A stretch of 64,000 nucleotides of DNA. Source: Syngnathus acus (lineage: Eukaryota > Chordata > Actinopteri > Syngnathiformes > Syngnathidae). Below the pieces are notes generated by a model. That model saw nothing but the letters and a program-made list of their open reading frames with translations, did not search any database and was not told the origin of the DNA. Shown here one piece after another: positions 12,901 to 23,329 of the stretch (position 1 is its first letter; each line of letters starts with the position of its first letter). A program made the translations under genes and the position numbers. The stretch is taken from the NCBI RefSeq assembly GCF_901709675.1, contig NC_051089.1, forward strand, positions 6,383,476-6,447,475, read 5' to 3'.

Positions 12901-15900
12901 GAAACTCAACTGAGGAAGTCAGTACCTGATAGCACACCTAAAAAAATTGTTGATGCAACCCCTCCAAACGAACATCTTGTAACGCAAAATAATCTGGGAA
13001 AGAGTAGTACTCATCAGGAAGATCCAAGTCCCTCCCCTTCATCTGTTATCGATCCCTTCAGCATAAAATGCAATGAAGATGTTGCAGTCATTCCCCTTGC
13101 AGGTTCTTCAAAAACGTCTGATCCTGTAAATCACAAGAAGAAAGCAACTCAAAGACCAACATCGAACGGCAAAAGTGATCAAGGCAAAGACTTGGGTCTT
13201 GTGGAAAAGTTCATCCCAGATATTAAATTTGATGCTGAAATTCAACAGGGAACAGATAAAAATACTTCCCAAACACTGATAAGGGAAAACAGTCCAGTCA
13301 GTTGTTCACAGGGTATGCTGAAAGTTCCCAGTACAAGTGTTCAGGGTGAAGATTTAAGTCCCGAAGCCAGTCCGGTATTGCAGAAAGGAGATTGTGATTC
13401 TTTTCTTACTCCTGCAACTCCTCAAGAATTGGCCTCAGGGGCCCGTCGTAAGATCCTTACTTCTACTTCCAAGGACAAACCAGAGGAGACCAATTTACCA
13501 TCTGATCACCAACCTGCGAAGGAAGAGTTTTCCCCACTGAGCAGCACGCTTTCCACCAGTCCTGGATCAGACTCTTCTCAGCGGTCACCTCTTCTTCAGC
13601 AGAACAACGATACATCTCCTGTAGAAAAGCGATCGCCGATGCTGGGAAGAAAGAATATGACCGTTGTGACTAACACATCAAGCCAACCATCCAATGAGGA
13701 CATCCAAAATGAGAAAACCGAGAAGGACAGACGGGATCCATGCAAAGGTAAAGAAGATGAATGGTAGTCCAAAAGAATTTAGTGTTATGCCTTTTAATAA
13801 GTACAAGTTTCTTCATTTTAGCCCCTCAAGTTATCCGGAAGATCCGCAGTGAAAGTTTTGCTGATGCCATGGGACACCTTAAACTGTGGTGCCAGTTCTT
13901 CAACATTCTAACCGACTCAACCATCACTTGGTACAGAGATCAACTGGAGATTGCCCGGATTAAAAAAAGGTATGAAGAATATAAACGTCTTGGAAAAAAC
14001 GACGACCGATCTCAGTGTTTGTCTCAGTGCGGCGGATGAAAGCCAGGTCAATCTGGCCATCGTTCAAGCGTCAAGTAAAGACACTGGAATTTACAAATGT
14101 ATTATCACAAATGACTACGGAAGTGACTCAACTGACTTTCTACTTGGGCCAGACAGTATGTATCTCATTTGCATATTATTAAGTCAACTATTTAGCTGCA
14201 ACAAAACTCAAAACTCTCCAAATGTGTTTCAGGCTTGGCAGGGATTTCCCTTCGTATGGACCACAGTGGTAAGATCAGATCTTAGCATTGAATACAACCA
14301 AAAGTTGAATGCATTTCCAACTATTATGTTCTGTCATCAAGTTGGAGAAGAAATCGAAATGGCGCCACTGGTGTTCAGCAAAGGTCTGGCTGACAGTGGT
14401 GTCTGGGGCAGCAAGTTGTTTGGTCGTGTGATGGTCCACAAATCCTGTATTGGCAAAGGCTGTGCCAACAAAGTCTGGAGGGCTCAAGTCATCTATGGCC
14501 TTGAGCCTGTGTTTGAGTCTGGTCATACGTGTATCCTCAAAGCCCAACGCCACATTGCTTATGGTGGCAAGGAGGAACACTACCTCACAGACAGGAACTT
14601 GGACTTAGTCAAGCAGGTGTGTCTCTCTGCCGAATTGAAATTTTCTAAGTAATTCGGACCTGATATTTTCCATTGTTCTGCATACAGGAATGTAAAATTC
14701 AAAATTTGGCTCGTGAGTACTGCAAAATCTTCTCTGCAGAGGCAAGAGTCATTGAGAACTTTGGGCAACCTCTCGAGTGAGTTTGACTTTGGGCTCTCCG
14801 TACTGTAAATGTGAAAATTGTGGTATGGTTAGCACATCTACCTCACAGTCAAAAGGTCTTGGGTTCAAATTTCTTCTCAGTCGTTCCTGGATAGACTTGA
14901 CATGTTCTCCATATCGCTGGTCTTTGCTTTGACATTCACTTAACACCGATCCTGAACAAACCAGGGTCATCCCTGTCTACTTGATGTATCGGCCAGCAAA
15001 CACCGTCCCCTATGCCACCGTGGAGGCTGACCTGGCTGGAGTCTATCGGAAATATGTCGTGGTGGATCATGCGGGGAAGATTGAGATGAAAGCCATTTCA
15101 GAGGTAGAGCTGAAGTGTTGTGCTCTGCAGCACTGGATCTTTCAATGGACCAATGGGAACCTGCTCATCACCCAACTCGAAGGTAAACTGTGATACTTTG
15201 TGTGTGTTTATGACATCATTGGTCCTAAGAAATTGAAAAAAAAAAAAAAAGCTAGTATTTTGACTGGGGTTCTATCGACGTTGAGGCTGCTTAAAGCGTT
15301 TTGTTCTTTATTGCTGTCATCTAGAAACTATCGTGACAGCCCCAGATGAAAGTGTACAAACACTTTTGATCGTTACCGGCTTAGATTTTGAAAGTTGTTT
15401 TGCAAAATGTGTTGCTCTGCTGTCTAAACTGCTACCGAAATCCTTTCAGATGTGAATGAATTGTAGAAACCATAACTACACTGTTGTTTTTTTTTCAGGG
15501 GTTGATACAAAGATCACCAACATTGGAGTTGCAGTCAAATACACAGGGTTAGTCAACGAATGATTCACGTTAAATGATTTTACTTCAAATATATCTTTTC
15601 GACTCATCATATACTGTTGTTGTTGCTGCAGATATCAGAACCTCCAAATGGAAGGCAAACCTCAAATATTTGAAGGATTTGTCTCACAGCACCAGTGCAA
15701 CTACTTCTGCGGTCTTCTGGGCTTGAGGTCACTGAAACTTTTGGACTCTTTAATGGCACCAGCCAAGCCCAAAGGCTCCAGGAGCCCATTATTGCAACGT
15801 AAGAGTCAGGCTCCTGGCTCATGCAGCCCACAGGCTGGTCGGAGAGTAACCGGCAGCCCCCGCATGCCCAGGAAGGCTGAGCAAGATGCTCCAAAATGCC

Positions 15901-15923
15901 TCAAAGCTACTGTTGAAGTCTAG
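6934..15923 (+). CDS. alpk3: Alpha-protein kinase 3 (muscle Ig/alpha-kinase protein), 13 coding exons
   Basis: Muscle protein of the atypical alpha-kinase family; in mammals it acts in cardiomyocyte differentiation and at the sarcomere M-band, and its kinase domain is often regarded as catalytically inactive. Exons: 6934-7061, 7891-8012, 8217-8334, 8518-9382, 11470-13747, 13822-13969, 14028-14155, 14233-14268, 14342-14616, 14688-14776, 14965-15182, 15499-15547, 15632-15923, giving 1581 codons in consistent phase. Residues 60-150 form an N-terminal Ig domain (Cys80, Trp92; the partner Cys is Gln, as in the human protein by memory). Residues 150-1170 are low-complexity and probably disordered, with a tandem repeat at 662-974. 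A second Ig domain (Cys1194, Trp1207, Cys1244) leads into the alpha-kinase domain at about 1275-1525, which ends in the zinc-binding HQCNxxC cluster (1505-1511). The ATG begins MGSRR, as in human ALPK3. Intron 6 is only 58 bp. Splicing between 9382 and 11470 is the least certain junction. Copy a or b is not resolved. Confidence 0.95.
7062..7890 (+). other. alpk3 intron 1
   Basis: Donor GTACAG and acceptor TGCATAG bound 829 bp of AT-rich sequence. No embedded gene or recognisable repeat is seen. Confidence 0.6.
9406..9425. repeat. 20-bp perfect palindrome at the start of alpk3 intron 4
   Basis: The centre is ATGAGCTCAT flanked by CTCCC and GGGAG, a perfect inverted repeat with no spacer. It begins 23 bp after the 5' splice site and could form a hairpin in the pre-mRNA or bind a dimeric factor. 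Confidence 0.6.
9453..9462 (+). promoter_or_regulatory. Intronic MEF2 consensus in alpk3
   Basis: CTATTTATAG matches the MEF2 consensus exactly and lies 28 bp after the palindrome in intron 4. A second perfect MEF2 site in the same muscle gene makes a role as an intronic enhancer plausible, but this is inference. Confidence 0.4.
9928..10020 (+). other. Candidate alternative exon of alpk3 with in-frame stop
   Basis: A strong acceptor (TTTTTTCCAG) is followed by 30 codons in phase with the preceding exon and then TAA at 10018-10020. Used as a terminal exon it would give a protein of about 441 residues with the N-terminal Ig domain but no kinase domain. A weak donor (GAA|GTGCCT) before the stop would also allow a 60-bp cassette exon joining 11470 in phase. 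It may be unused. Confidence 0.3.
11020..11302. mobile_element. Tc1/mariner-type MITE, copy 1 (alpk3 intron 4)
   Basis: The left end CCGTATTTTCCGCACTATAA is mirrored by its imperfect complement at the right end, and both ends are flanked by TA, as expected for the Tc1/mariner superfamily. It has no coding capacity. A 65-bp internal segment starting at 11162 is repeated in tandem from 11227. Related copies lie at 36898-37143 and 52883-53264. Confidence 0.85.
12220..13158 (+). repeat. Four-unit tandem protein repeat inside alpk3 exon 5
   Basis: Four consecutive units of 75, 82, 76 and 80 codons start at 12220, 12445, 12691 and 12919 (residues 662, 737, 819 and 895). Each opens with S-V/A-P-D and carries later blocks of the type VDxxxPxEHL, TQxxLGK, PSSVIDPxSM and SDPVN. 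The middle two units are most alike and the first is most diverged. The units are hydrophilic and rich in Ser/Pro/Asp. Confidence 0.85.
14818..14935 (+). repeat. tRNA-derived SINE fragment in an alpk3 intron
   Basis: An A-box-like stretch (TGGTATGGTTAGC, from 14821) and a B-box-like GGTTCAAAT (14862-14870) show a tRNA-like head, followed by the common fish SINE body text ACATGTTCTCC. It occupies most of the 188-bp intron 14777-14964. A related copy lies on the opposite strand near 40803-40910. Confidence 0.65.
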
Positions 15924-16563
15924 CATTACAAATCATGATTTTACCACCATTCCGTGTCTTTACTTCATTTTGTTTTACTACATTTACGTCAATTAATCAA
16001 CTCTCTGGACCACTTCATCGTAAACAGTTCGTCGTGGCAAACCTGAAGTCAAGCCAACTTTGGAATGAGCAACAACAGAGCTTTTGAACATCTTGTAGAA
16101 AGTATTCCCATAAATTACAAAGAATAACTAGTAGTAGTCGTAGTAGCTACGCTAGCTTTCAGTTTATCTAGCAACGCCACTGCAGTGAGAATGTCTCACC
16201 AAATCTTCTTGTCATTTCTACGACACTAAGATACATATATTTTAAAAACACTTGTCTATCTCACTTTCAACTTGGCGCTGTTGCCGGTTGGCACGAATTG
16301 TTTGTTATACTGTTATACGCTTCTGTCGTTTTGAGTTAGCTTGCCCACAGATTGGCTATCGGCGCGTTTCATGTGACAACCAGAGTTCAAGGCTTGTGGA
16401 TTAAAAGAAAATGTTATAAATATTGAACACGTTAACCGTTATTAACATAAAGTCACCTTTTGTACAGCGAGAAGCCAACCAAGCGGAAATGTAAACATTG
16501 TGTTGTCATATGACACAGATGTACAGTGACACGCATTCTCATTGTATATGTTGCTGGTTGTAA

Positions 16564-16569
16564 AATAAA
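16564..16569 (+). terminator. Poly(A) signal, probable alpk3 mRNA end
   Basis: AATAAA lies 641 bp after the alpk3 stop codon and is the first canonical signal downstream. Confidence 0.55.
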
Positions 16570-17639
16570 ACAAAGCCGTGTGTATAAAAAGAGCAATTAT
16601 CCAGTTCTCTTATCATATCTTGTCCTAGTTTTTGCACATATTTTCGTTTGCATACATTGAAGTTCCTCATGGCTTTGTTTACTTCCTTATTTAGCTTAAA
16701 CTATTTATTTAGATGAAAAAGCTGCGCCAACATTGTGCCAGTGAGGTGCCTTGGCTAAATTTGGAGATTGGCGTGTTGGGCCCCAATGTGTGTGTTTACA
16801 ATGCAAAAGGTTAACCTCATCATGATAATCACTTGTGATTCGTTGGTCATTAGTGAGTCATCCTTTATGTAAGAGCTTCAGCGTGACCACTTCATGTTAT
16901 CTTGACCAAAAAAGTTCACTTGTTGTTATTTATGATGATGCCCAGCCACCCGGGTGTCACATCGTTTCAACACAACAAAGACTTGCGTTTGGCACGTCAA
17001 CAAGTTTCTCTTAAGTTTTTTTTTTTTATTCATCCTTTAACTCGATGTTATCTTGTGTCAATTCTAAGTTTGTAACAATGGAAATGTGACTGGGACCGGA
17101 TAAGACACTCCTGCCACCTACTGTTTGTTCAGTCATCTGGAAAGTTAAAAAAAAAAAAAAGTTACTTATTTGGTGAGGAGTGGGGGATATTTTTGAAGAA
17201 ATTAATAGAAAAAAAAAACAAGGGATAATGCAACAAATACAACAGGACTCTTGATAATGTAACTTGGTGTGCCAATAATTTGAAATAAAATGAATGAATC
17301 AAGATTTTCCAAATTTCATTTAGATGCAAAAATTTTTGGGGACTACTGTATCCATCAGTTTGATTTATCTTGTTGTTCAACAATATGTTTATCGTTGCTT
17401 TTAATACCTCGATTAACGTATTTAGCAATTAAGAACCAGAGTGTGCCACAAGCTATACAACCCCAATAATTAATATATTGTTAAAACACTGTCAATCAAA
17501 AACTGAACCGACTGCATATTTGTGTGCAGTTTTTCATTTACATTTCCCATTTACTCCATTCACAAGATTTATTCATATTGTCCATGTCTGTTTAAACAAG
17601 TCTGAGTGGAAAATCGTCAAACAATGAAGTATTGAGAAT

Positions 17640-18190
17640 AATCTTCCCGCATATCATTACGTAGGAAGCTGTTAGTGAAGCGGAAGAAATTAAAGAGGAA
17701 AAGTTGCTGTGGCACGAGCAGCTCTGACGGAATGTAATGAAGACATCACTCGGGACAATCTGAACATTAAGTCTCTATTATAAGAGCAGCAAATGAGTGA
17801 ATTGCCAGTCATCAACTGACGACATTCTATGTTTAACAAGGCCTAATGTGTATTTTGCCACTCTGAGCACAGATTTGTGACACACCAAGTTAGGAGGTGG
17901 TGAAAATACCCTGAGCTTATTAGCATGTCATTTGGGTCCGCTTCTTTTTTTTTTAATTTTAACAGATAACACCAACAATAGACGCACGCTGAAGTTGATG
18001 TTCCATCCACAAGACAGAGCTGACCAGCGTGTTATGACGAGAGTCCTCTCCGAGGGCCTCGCCTCGCTTTTTGTTGTCTCGCTGACCTTAATTAGCATTG
18101 GCGCTAGGTGTTAGCATTTAGGCGGACGAGATGAAAAACATCACAGGCGGCTAAATGCCACAGACGAGCTGGCATTTGAGCAAAGTTTTA
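17640..18190. other. Candidate conserved non-coding block between alpk3 and sec11a
   Basis: This stretch is GC-balanced and complex against AT-rich surroundings. It contains TTAATTAGCATTGG-type homeodomain/CCAAT text near 18090 and CTCTATTATAAGAG near 17773. Its open frames show no protein family. A regulatory role is suggested by composition only. Confidence 0.3.
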
Positions 18191-19680
18191 TCTGCAAAAA
18201 GTCGCTTTTGTCTACGATGAATACAAGACATCGCACATCATTGCCTGAATTTTGAGCGCCTAATCACTGCACGCACTTTTAGACAATTCACCTTCTCTCA
18301 ATAACAATCATTCACTTTTACAGGTCGTATGAATGAATGACTTGAATTTGGAATTACACTCCCCTCCAAAAGTATTTCAAGAGTTAGTCAACTTCCCAAT
18401 GGCTTATTTTTCACCCATATAATGCGAAATAAGGTTTTCTTTCCATAACCTTGCTTGTACTCAGCCGAGGCTTGTGAACAAATGCCGAAAGAGCAGCTAA
18501 TGTGACGTATTGTAAAAGAGACATAGAGCGCATGTGTTTATTATGTGTATGGAACATGACATGAATTTTAATGGAGTGTAAAGTCATCGCAAATCAACTG
18601 TGAAATTCTGTTCAGTGTTATGGCCTTGACACATTCACATGCAGCAGCCCATTGGCGGACATGTCTGTTATGTTAACCGGGATTGAAGTGCATGAATGCA
18701 TGAATGGAAATGTGTGATTTTAACTACTTACATGGATATCTCCTAAGGCCGAACAGTCCCAATTTAGAAGCAAAAGTAATGCTAAGTGTGTGTGAGGGCA
18801 CACATTCTTGCAATTTTAGCATTAAAATCATTGTTAACCAGAAGCTGCACCAACTTTAATGGGTTCTTTCATGGCCAAGTTAAAAGCACATGCAAAAACC
18901 ATGAAAACGTTACTTCTTTTGTTTGTAAAAATATGGTAACGATACATAAACTGTAACACCTACCTTATACTAAATTTCAATCATAATGATACTGAGTACA
19001 ATATTTAACAGAAAATGATAAAAACTGCTTTTTGGGGAAATTGAAGGCCTTAAAATATGTTATATTTTTAAAGTATATTATTACAAACAAATTAACAGAA
19101 ACCACGTGTGTAAATTCAGATGGTAGTCAGTGTGACAGTCGCAAATTATTTTTTTTACAAGCAATGATATATTGTTAGTCACCTCAATACTTCCCCTAAG
19201 GAAATTACATTGTCTCAATGACAGAACATAAACGTGACTATAATTACATTTGTTTTTCCTTCATCAGGTTAAATAAACATAATTTATTTTCTGCTCTCTG
19301 TTTATTACCCTCTTAATTAAACTGACATAATTTATCATTTTGCCATGGTTGTTTTCATAGATGGGGGGATGTTTGCTTTTTGATACAAGATGGTTAATTA
19401 TTATTAAACACCACGACCTTTGTTGCTTTGTCAGCTTTGAATTGGTATTGCTTGTGAGCAAGCGATATGATTAATATTTTTTCTCAAGTCAATTTTTTGG
19501 GGATTTAGTTAACTCTAATTGGAGCGGATAAAATGTTTTTCATTTAATTCAACAGTTAATTCACCTCTAATAAAACAAAATATTGACATTAACTATTGCA
19601 GCTTTTTGAGGTCTCTCTCCCCCCCACCCCGCACCGTATCCCGAAGTGACAACTCAACATAGCGTGCGCAAGTAGGCGGG

Positions 19681-19708
19681 ACTTCCGGTTGTAGCCCGCA
19701 CCCGGAAG
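19681..19708. promoter_or_regulatory. Paired ETS/GABP sites, sec11a promoter
   Basis: ACTTCCGG (19681-19688) and CCGGAAG (19702-19708) are ETS consensus sites in opposite orientation within a CpG-richer patch about 120 bp before the sec11a ATG. Such paired sites are typical of TATA-less housekeeping promoters. Confidence 0.5.
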
Positions 19709-19822
19709 ACGAAGACAGAATGCGAGTTGTTCAAGCGCTTGACGCCGCATCCATATGCTCCCCCCCAAAACACGTTTTCATGTGAATTTCCTATTTTTTA
19801 AATGCTCTTATCATTTTCCACG

Positions 19823-21801
19823 ATGTTATCGTTTGATTTCCTTGATGACGTGCGTCGCATGAACAAGCGACAGGTGGGTATAACGGCGTCGCTTTGATTC
19901 TTTGTGGAGGCAACGAGACCCTTTGGGCACTTGGCTAACGGTCGCTAGCCGCCGACACACTTTCAAAAAAAAACTACAAACTTCTCGGTGTTTTTTTTAT
20001 CAAGATAATTATTCGATAGTGTGAAGTGAAAATGAAGTCGTCGAGCCGGTTTGAGCAACAACTAGCTAGCTACCGTCTACATTATTGGTAACTTCATTGA
20101 GCATCAATGAATCGTATAAGTTTTGTCAAAACAGAGGTGCGCAAATGGGTCCACCATCTATTTTATTGATGTGAATTGTCTTTGAAAAACAAGTTGTAAG
20201 CATAATGTTACACATTGAAAGTCATTTAAACAGTTAGTACAAAGTAATAAGCATAAATATAGATAAGATCTTGTGTTTTGATTCAGTTCATGATTTTTTT
20301 TCCATATCAAACCAGTACAATACAGAAATGAACGGACCCTAAAAAGGCAGCGTGAGGTAGTTGTAAAGCAAGACCTGCTGCTAGTGTGTAATATTAAATG
20401 TAATGATATTTTCTTTTATGTCAATGTGAACAATACATTTTCATAACCGCTTCTGAATAAATAAACGGTTAACTGTGCATGTGTGTCGCAGCTCTATTAC
20501 CAAGTGCTAAACTTTGGTATGATAGTTTCATCGGCTTTGATGATCTGGAAGGGTCTGATGGTGGTCACTGGCAGCGAGAGTCCCATCGTTGTCGTTCTCA
20601 GGTACGTCTGGAAAAGCTTTCTTTTTTTTTTTGCCTCACAGTTCAAATGTGGTGTTAATTGTTAGCTGTTGTAGTTGAGCGTGCTCTTTCTGGCTTATTT
20701 CAGTGGTAGTATGGAGCCGGCTTTCCACAGAGGAGACCTTCTCTTCCTCACCAACCGCGTGGAGGACCCCATCCGGGTGGGAGAAATCGTGGTCTTCAGG
20801 ATAGAAGGCCGAGAGATCCCAATAGTACACAGAGTCTTAAAACTTCATGAAAAGTATGACTGACTTAAGAAAAACAAAACAATGCAGACATCAGGGACTA
20901 AAATCATGCTTGTGTTTCCAGGGAAAATGGAGACATTAAGTTCTTGACCAAAGGGGACAATAACGCTGTGGATGACCGAGGTCTATACAAACAGGGACAA
21001 CACTGGCTGGAGAAGAAGGATGTGGTGGGACGAGCGCGGGGGTAACTGAAGCGCACGCACACACTGACATTCGTCTGTCAAAATACACAAATGATAAATG
21101 ATCTCCTGCAAATGCTGAGCATGCCTTTGGTTACCATGGCTACCGTGGCTACTTAGTCTCTTTGACTTTGTCGCTATATTTATCAACTTTTATCAGCCCC
21201 GAGAAAAAAATTAAATTGAAAGTTTGTGTCAAAGTTATTCGTCTGCGGATGTTCCACTGTACATTTTGTTTCATATCAGCACTTCGCTGCAAGGTCAACA
21301 GCGTCAGGGTTTAAGCGTCTGTGATTGTCAATTATTAACTTCCATCAAATGAGGTTTGGATTAAGGGTAGATACAGCCTCTTCACACACGTTTTCCATTA
21401 TGCACAAGAAGCGAATCAAGGGGAGTCCTATGTTCATCACCTCTTGATGTGCCCTACCTTGCTTGCTCATTTTATTTGACCCCTTAAAAGGAATTTCCCA
21501 AAGCCTCGTGACTGATGCAAGTCCACAAGGCTTTCATCTTGGCTGCCCTTGATCAAGTCAAGGATTGTTTGTCATCAGTGTGGAGCTGACTCAGTCGTTG
21601 TCTTTTCCGCAGGTTTGTGCCATACATTGGAATCGTCACCATCCTCATGAACGACTACCCCAAGTTCAAAGTAGGTTTCAACCACTTCTTGGCCAACTTA
21701 ATGGAAGCCTCAGTGTAATTTTCTCATGTGTCTGTCCTGTCTATGCGCAGTACGCCGTTCTCTTCATGTTGGGTCTCTTCGTGTTGATCCACCGGGAGTG
21801 A
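19823..21801 (+). CDS. sec11a: Signal peptidase complex catalytic subunit SEC11A, 6 exons
   Basis: Serine protease of the ER signal peptidase complex, which cuts signal peptides from secretory and membrane proteins in the ER lumen. Exons: 19823-19873, 20492-20601, 20704-20853, 20922-21041, 21613-21670, 21751-21801, giving 179 codons plus stop, the same length as human SEC11A. The protein has a short cytosolic N-terminus, one membrane segment at about residues 19-36, then the peptidase fold. The catalytic Ser56 lies in SGSMEP, His96 in IPIVHRV and Asp122 in the GDNNAVDD stretch; all three are intact. It ends in a hydrophobic C-terminal segment and HRE. Near identity to mammalian sequence makes the call secure. 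Its neighbour nmb follows on the same strand, as in mammals. Confidence 0.98.
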
Positions 21802-23249
21802 AGTCTATGTCCAGGAAAGAGAAGAAGAAAAAAACCCCACACGCAAGTCATGATGCCTCTAATACAGCAATTAAGTTTCGCTCTGTCCAATTTTTCTTTT
21901 TGTACCATTTGTTAGAGCATTTTTTAAGAGTGGGAATAGCTTTAAGATATTTTTGTGAGGGAACAAGACTATTATTATTTTCTCATGGAGAATTCTTAAA
22001 CATGGTTTAAGCACTGTTTTTTCTTGTCCACTTATTGTCTTTGGAAAAAACAGATGTGAAGTATTTTATGACAGTACAAACATTAAATATGGAATCTGGT
22101 TACCATCCAATATAATTTTGCTTTGTTGCACCAACATTGTTGCCATAAATGTCAGTCATTTATTTGAAAGAGTTTCAGACTTCAATTCGTGCTCTCACAT
22201 TTGGAGCAAAATTGCTTAGCAGTTTTGTTCTCTCTCACACGGTTTTTCTTTTCCATGTTTTGCCACATTCCCCCCCGGGACGCTAGATAATTTGGACACC
22301 GTCTCAAGCGACCTTCACACCTACATCTGCAGATACTTTTCCCTAAAAAAAAAAAACACCATCAAATGTTATAAAAGCTAATGAAGCTAAGCAGTTCGAT
22401 GAAACTGTGAACTTGTTGCCAAATATGACCCGATGGGTCCCACAGTCTTCCAATTGAGCTGACATTCAGCAGTGCGTGTGTACGTGTGAGAGAATGTCAA
22501 AGGTTATTTAAAGAGCAAGCTGAAAGTTGCCAGTTTATCACCTTCAGAGCATCAGAGTCTGTGTGTGTCTTCAACAGCTCTTTGCATCCAACGTGCTGAG
22601 GAGAGCAGCATGTTGCAACCACTCCAGTATCATGTGGCTCATTGTGTCAAAGCCAGTCAGGGACCCTGGCAACAAATGCTCATTAGGTGGGAGTGATACA
22701 AATTAGCCATGGATACTGTCTATATATAGCAACAAGTGGACAATTTGCAATCAATTTTTTTGCTTCAGGAATGTGTTAATTATGGTTTTCAGTCATATTT
22801 TCCTACTCTACTGCCTTCCAACACGCATGTCATCTTCAATGAGATCTGCGTCCATAGGTTTGACAACATGAGTCAGTGGTTGTCTGTGCACCGTTCCGCT
22901 TACTCAAATGTCAGCTGGGATAGGCTCCTGCTCACCTTGGCCGAACGTAACAATGCTCCCACCCCTCTGCAAGTCCTCACCTTCACAAGGTAATCAAGTT
23001 GAATGGCACTTTATCAGAAAATGCTAATCTGTTCCACCCACAAAACTCAATGCAGCTCTGCTTACCTTAAAACCACCACTGTTGCCTACCCAAGGTGGAA
23101 GTGGCTGGCTAACCATGACACATTTTTAGAACTAATAAGTCTATCGCTAGTTGTGTAAATGTTCTGATTTTATAAAAGCGTGGGCTAAAAAAAAAAATGA
23201 TGCTGTGTGTAAAACTATTCATGATATGCACATCATCATCATCAGCAAA
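21802..23249. other. sec11a 3' UTR and spacer to nmb
   Basis: An ATTAAA near 22082 is a candidate poly(A) signal for sec11a. The spacer holds a SINE tail (22850-22965) and no gene. The final 100 bp before 23250 are AT-rich. Confidence 0.4.
22850..22965 (+). repeat. Fragment of a fish SINE tail
   Basis: The text GTCAGTGGTTGTCTGTG followed by GTCAGCTGGGATAGGCTCC is the body and tail of a very common teleost tRNA-derived SINE, recognised from memory. The head is missing. A similar tail lies at 39188-39248. Confidence 0.5.
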
Positions 23250-23283
23250 AGGGGAGGGGCCAAGCCAGGAGTGCCTATAAAAG
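23250..23283 (+). promoter_or_regulatory. nmb core promoter with GC box and TATA box
   Basis: A GC-box-like GGGGAGGGGCC (23251-23261) precedes TATAAAAG (23276-23283), which is 47 bp before the nmb ATG. This predicts a very short 5' UTR starting near 23305-23310. A TATA-driven promoter suits a neuropeptide gene with restricted expression. Confidence 0.65.
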
Positions 23284-23329
23284 TGGGAATGATGGGAGAC
23301 ACACACATACGCTAACATAGTGGTGCACT

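Larger units (their letters stand above)
15924..19676. other. alpk3 3' UTR and alpk3-sec11a spacer
   Basis: The alpk3 3' UTR probably ends after the AATAAA at 16564-16569. The rest has no supported gene, although human ZNF592 lies at the corresponding place. A higher-complexity block at 17640-18190 is described separately. Elsewhere the sequence is AT-rich with poly-T and poly-A runs. Confidence 0.5.
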
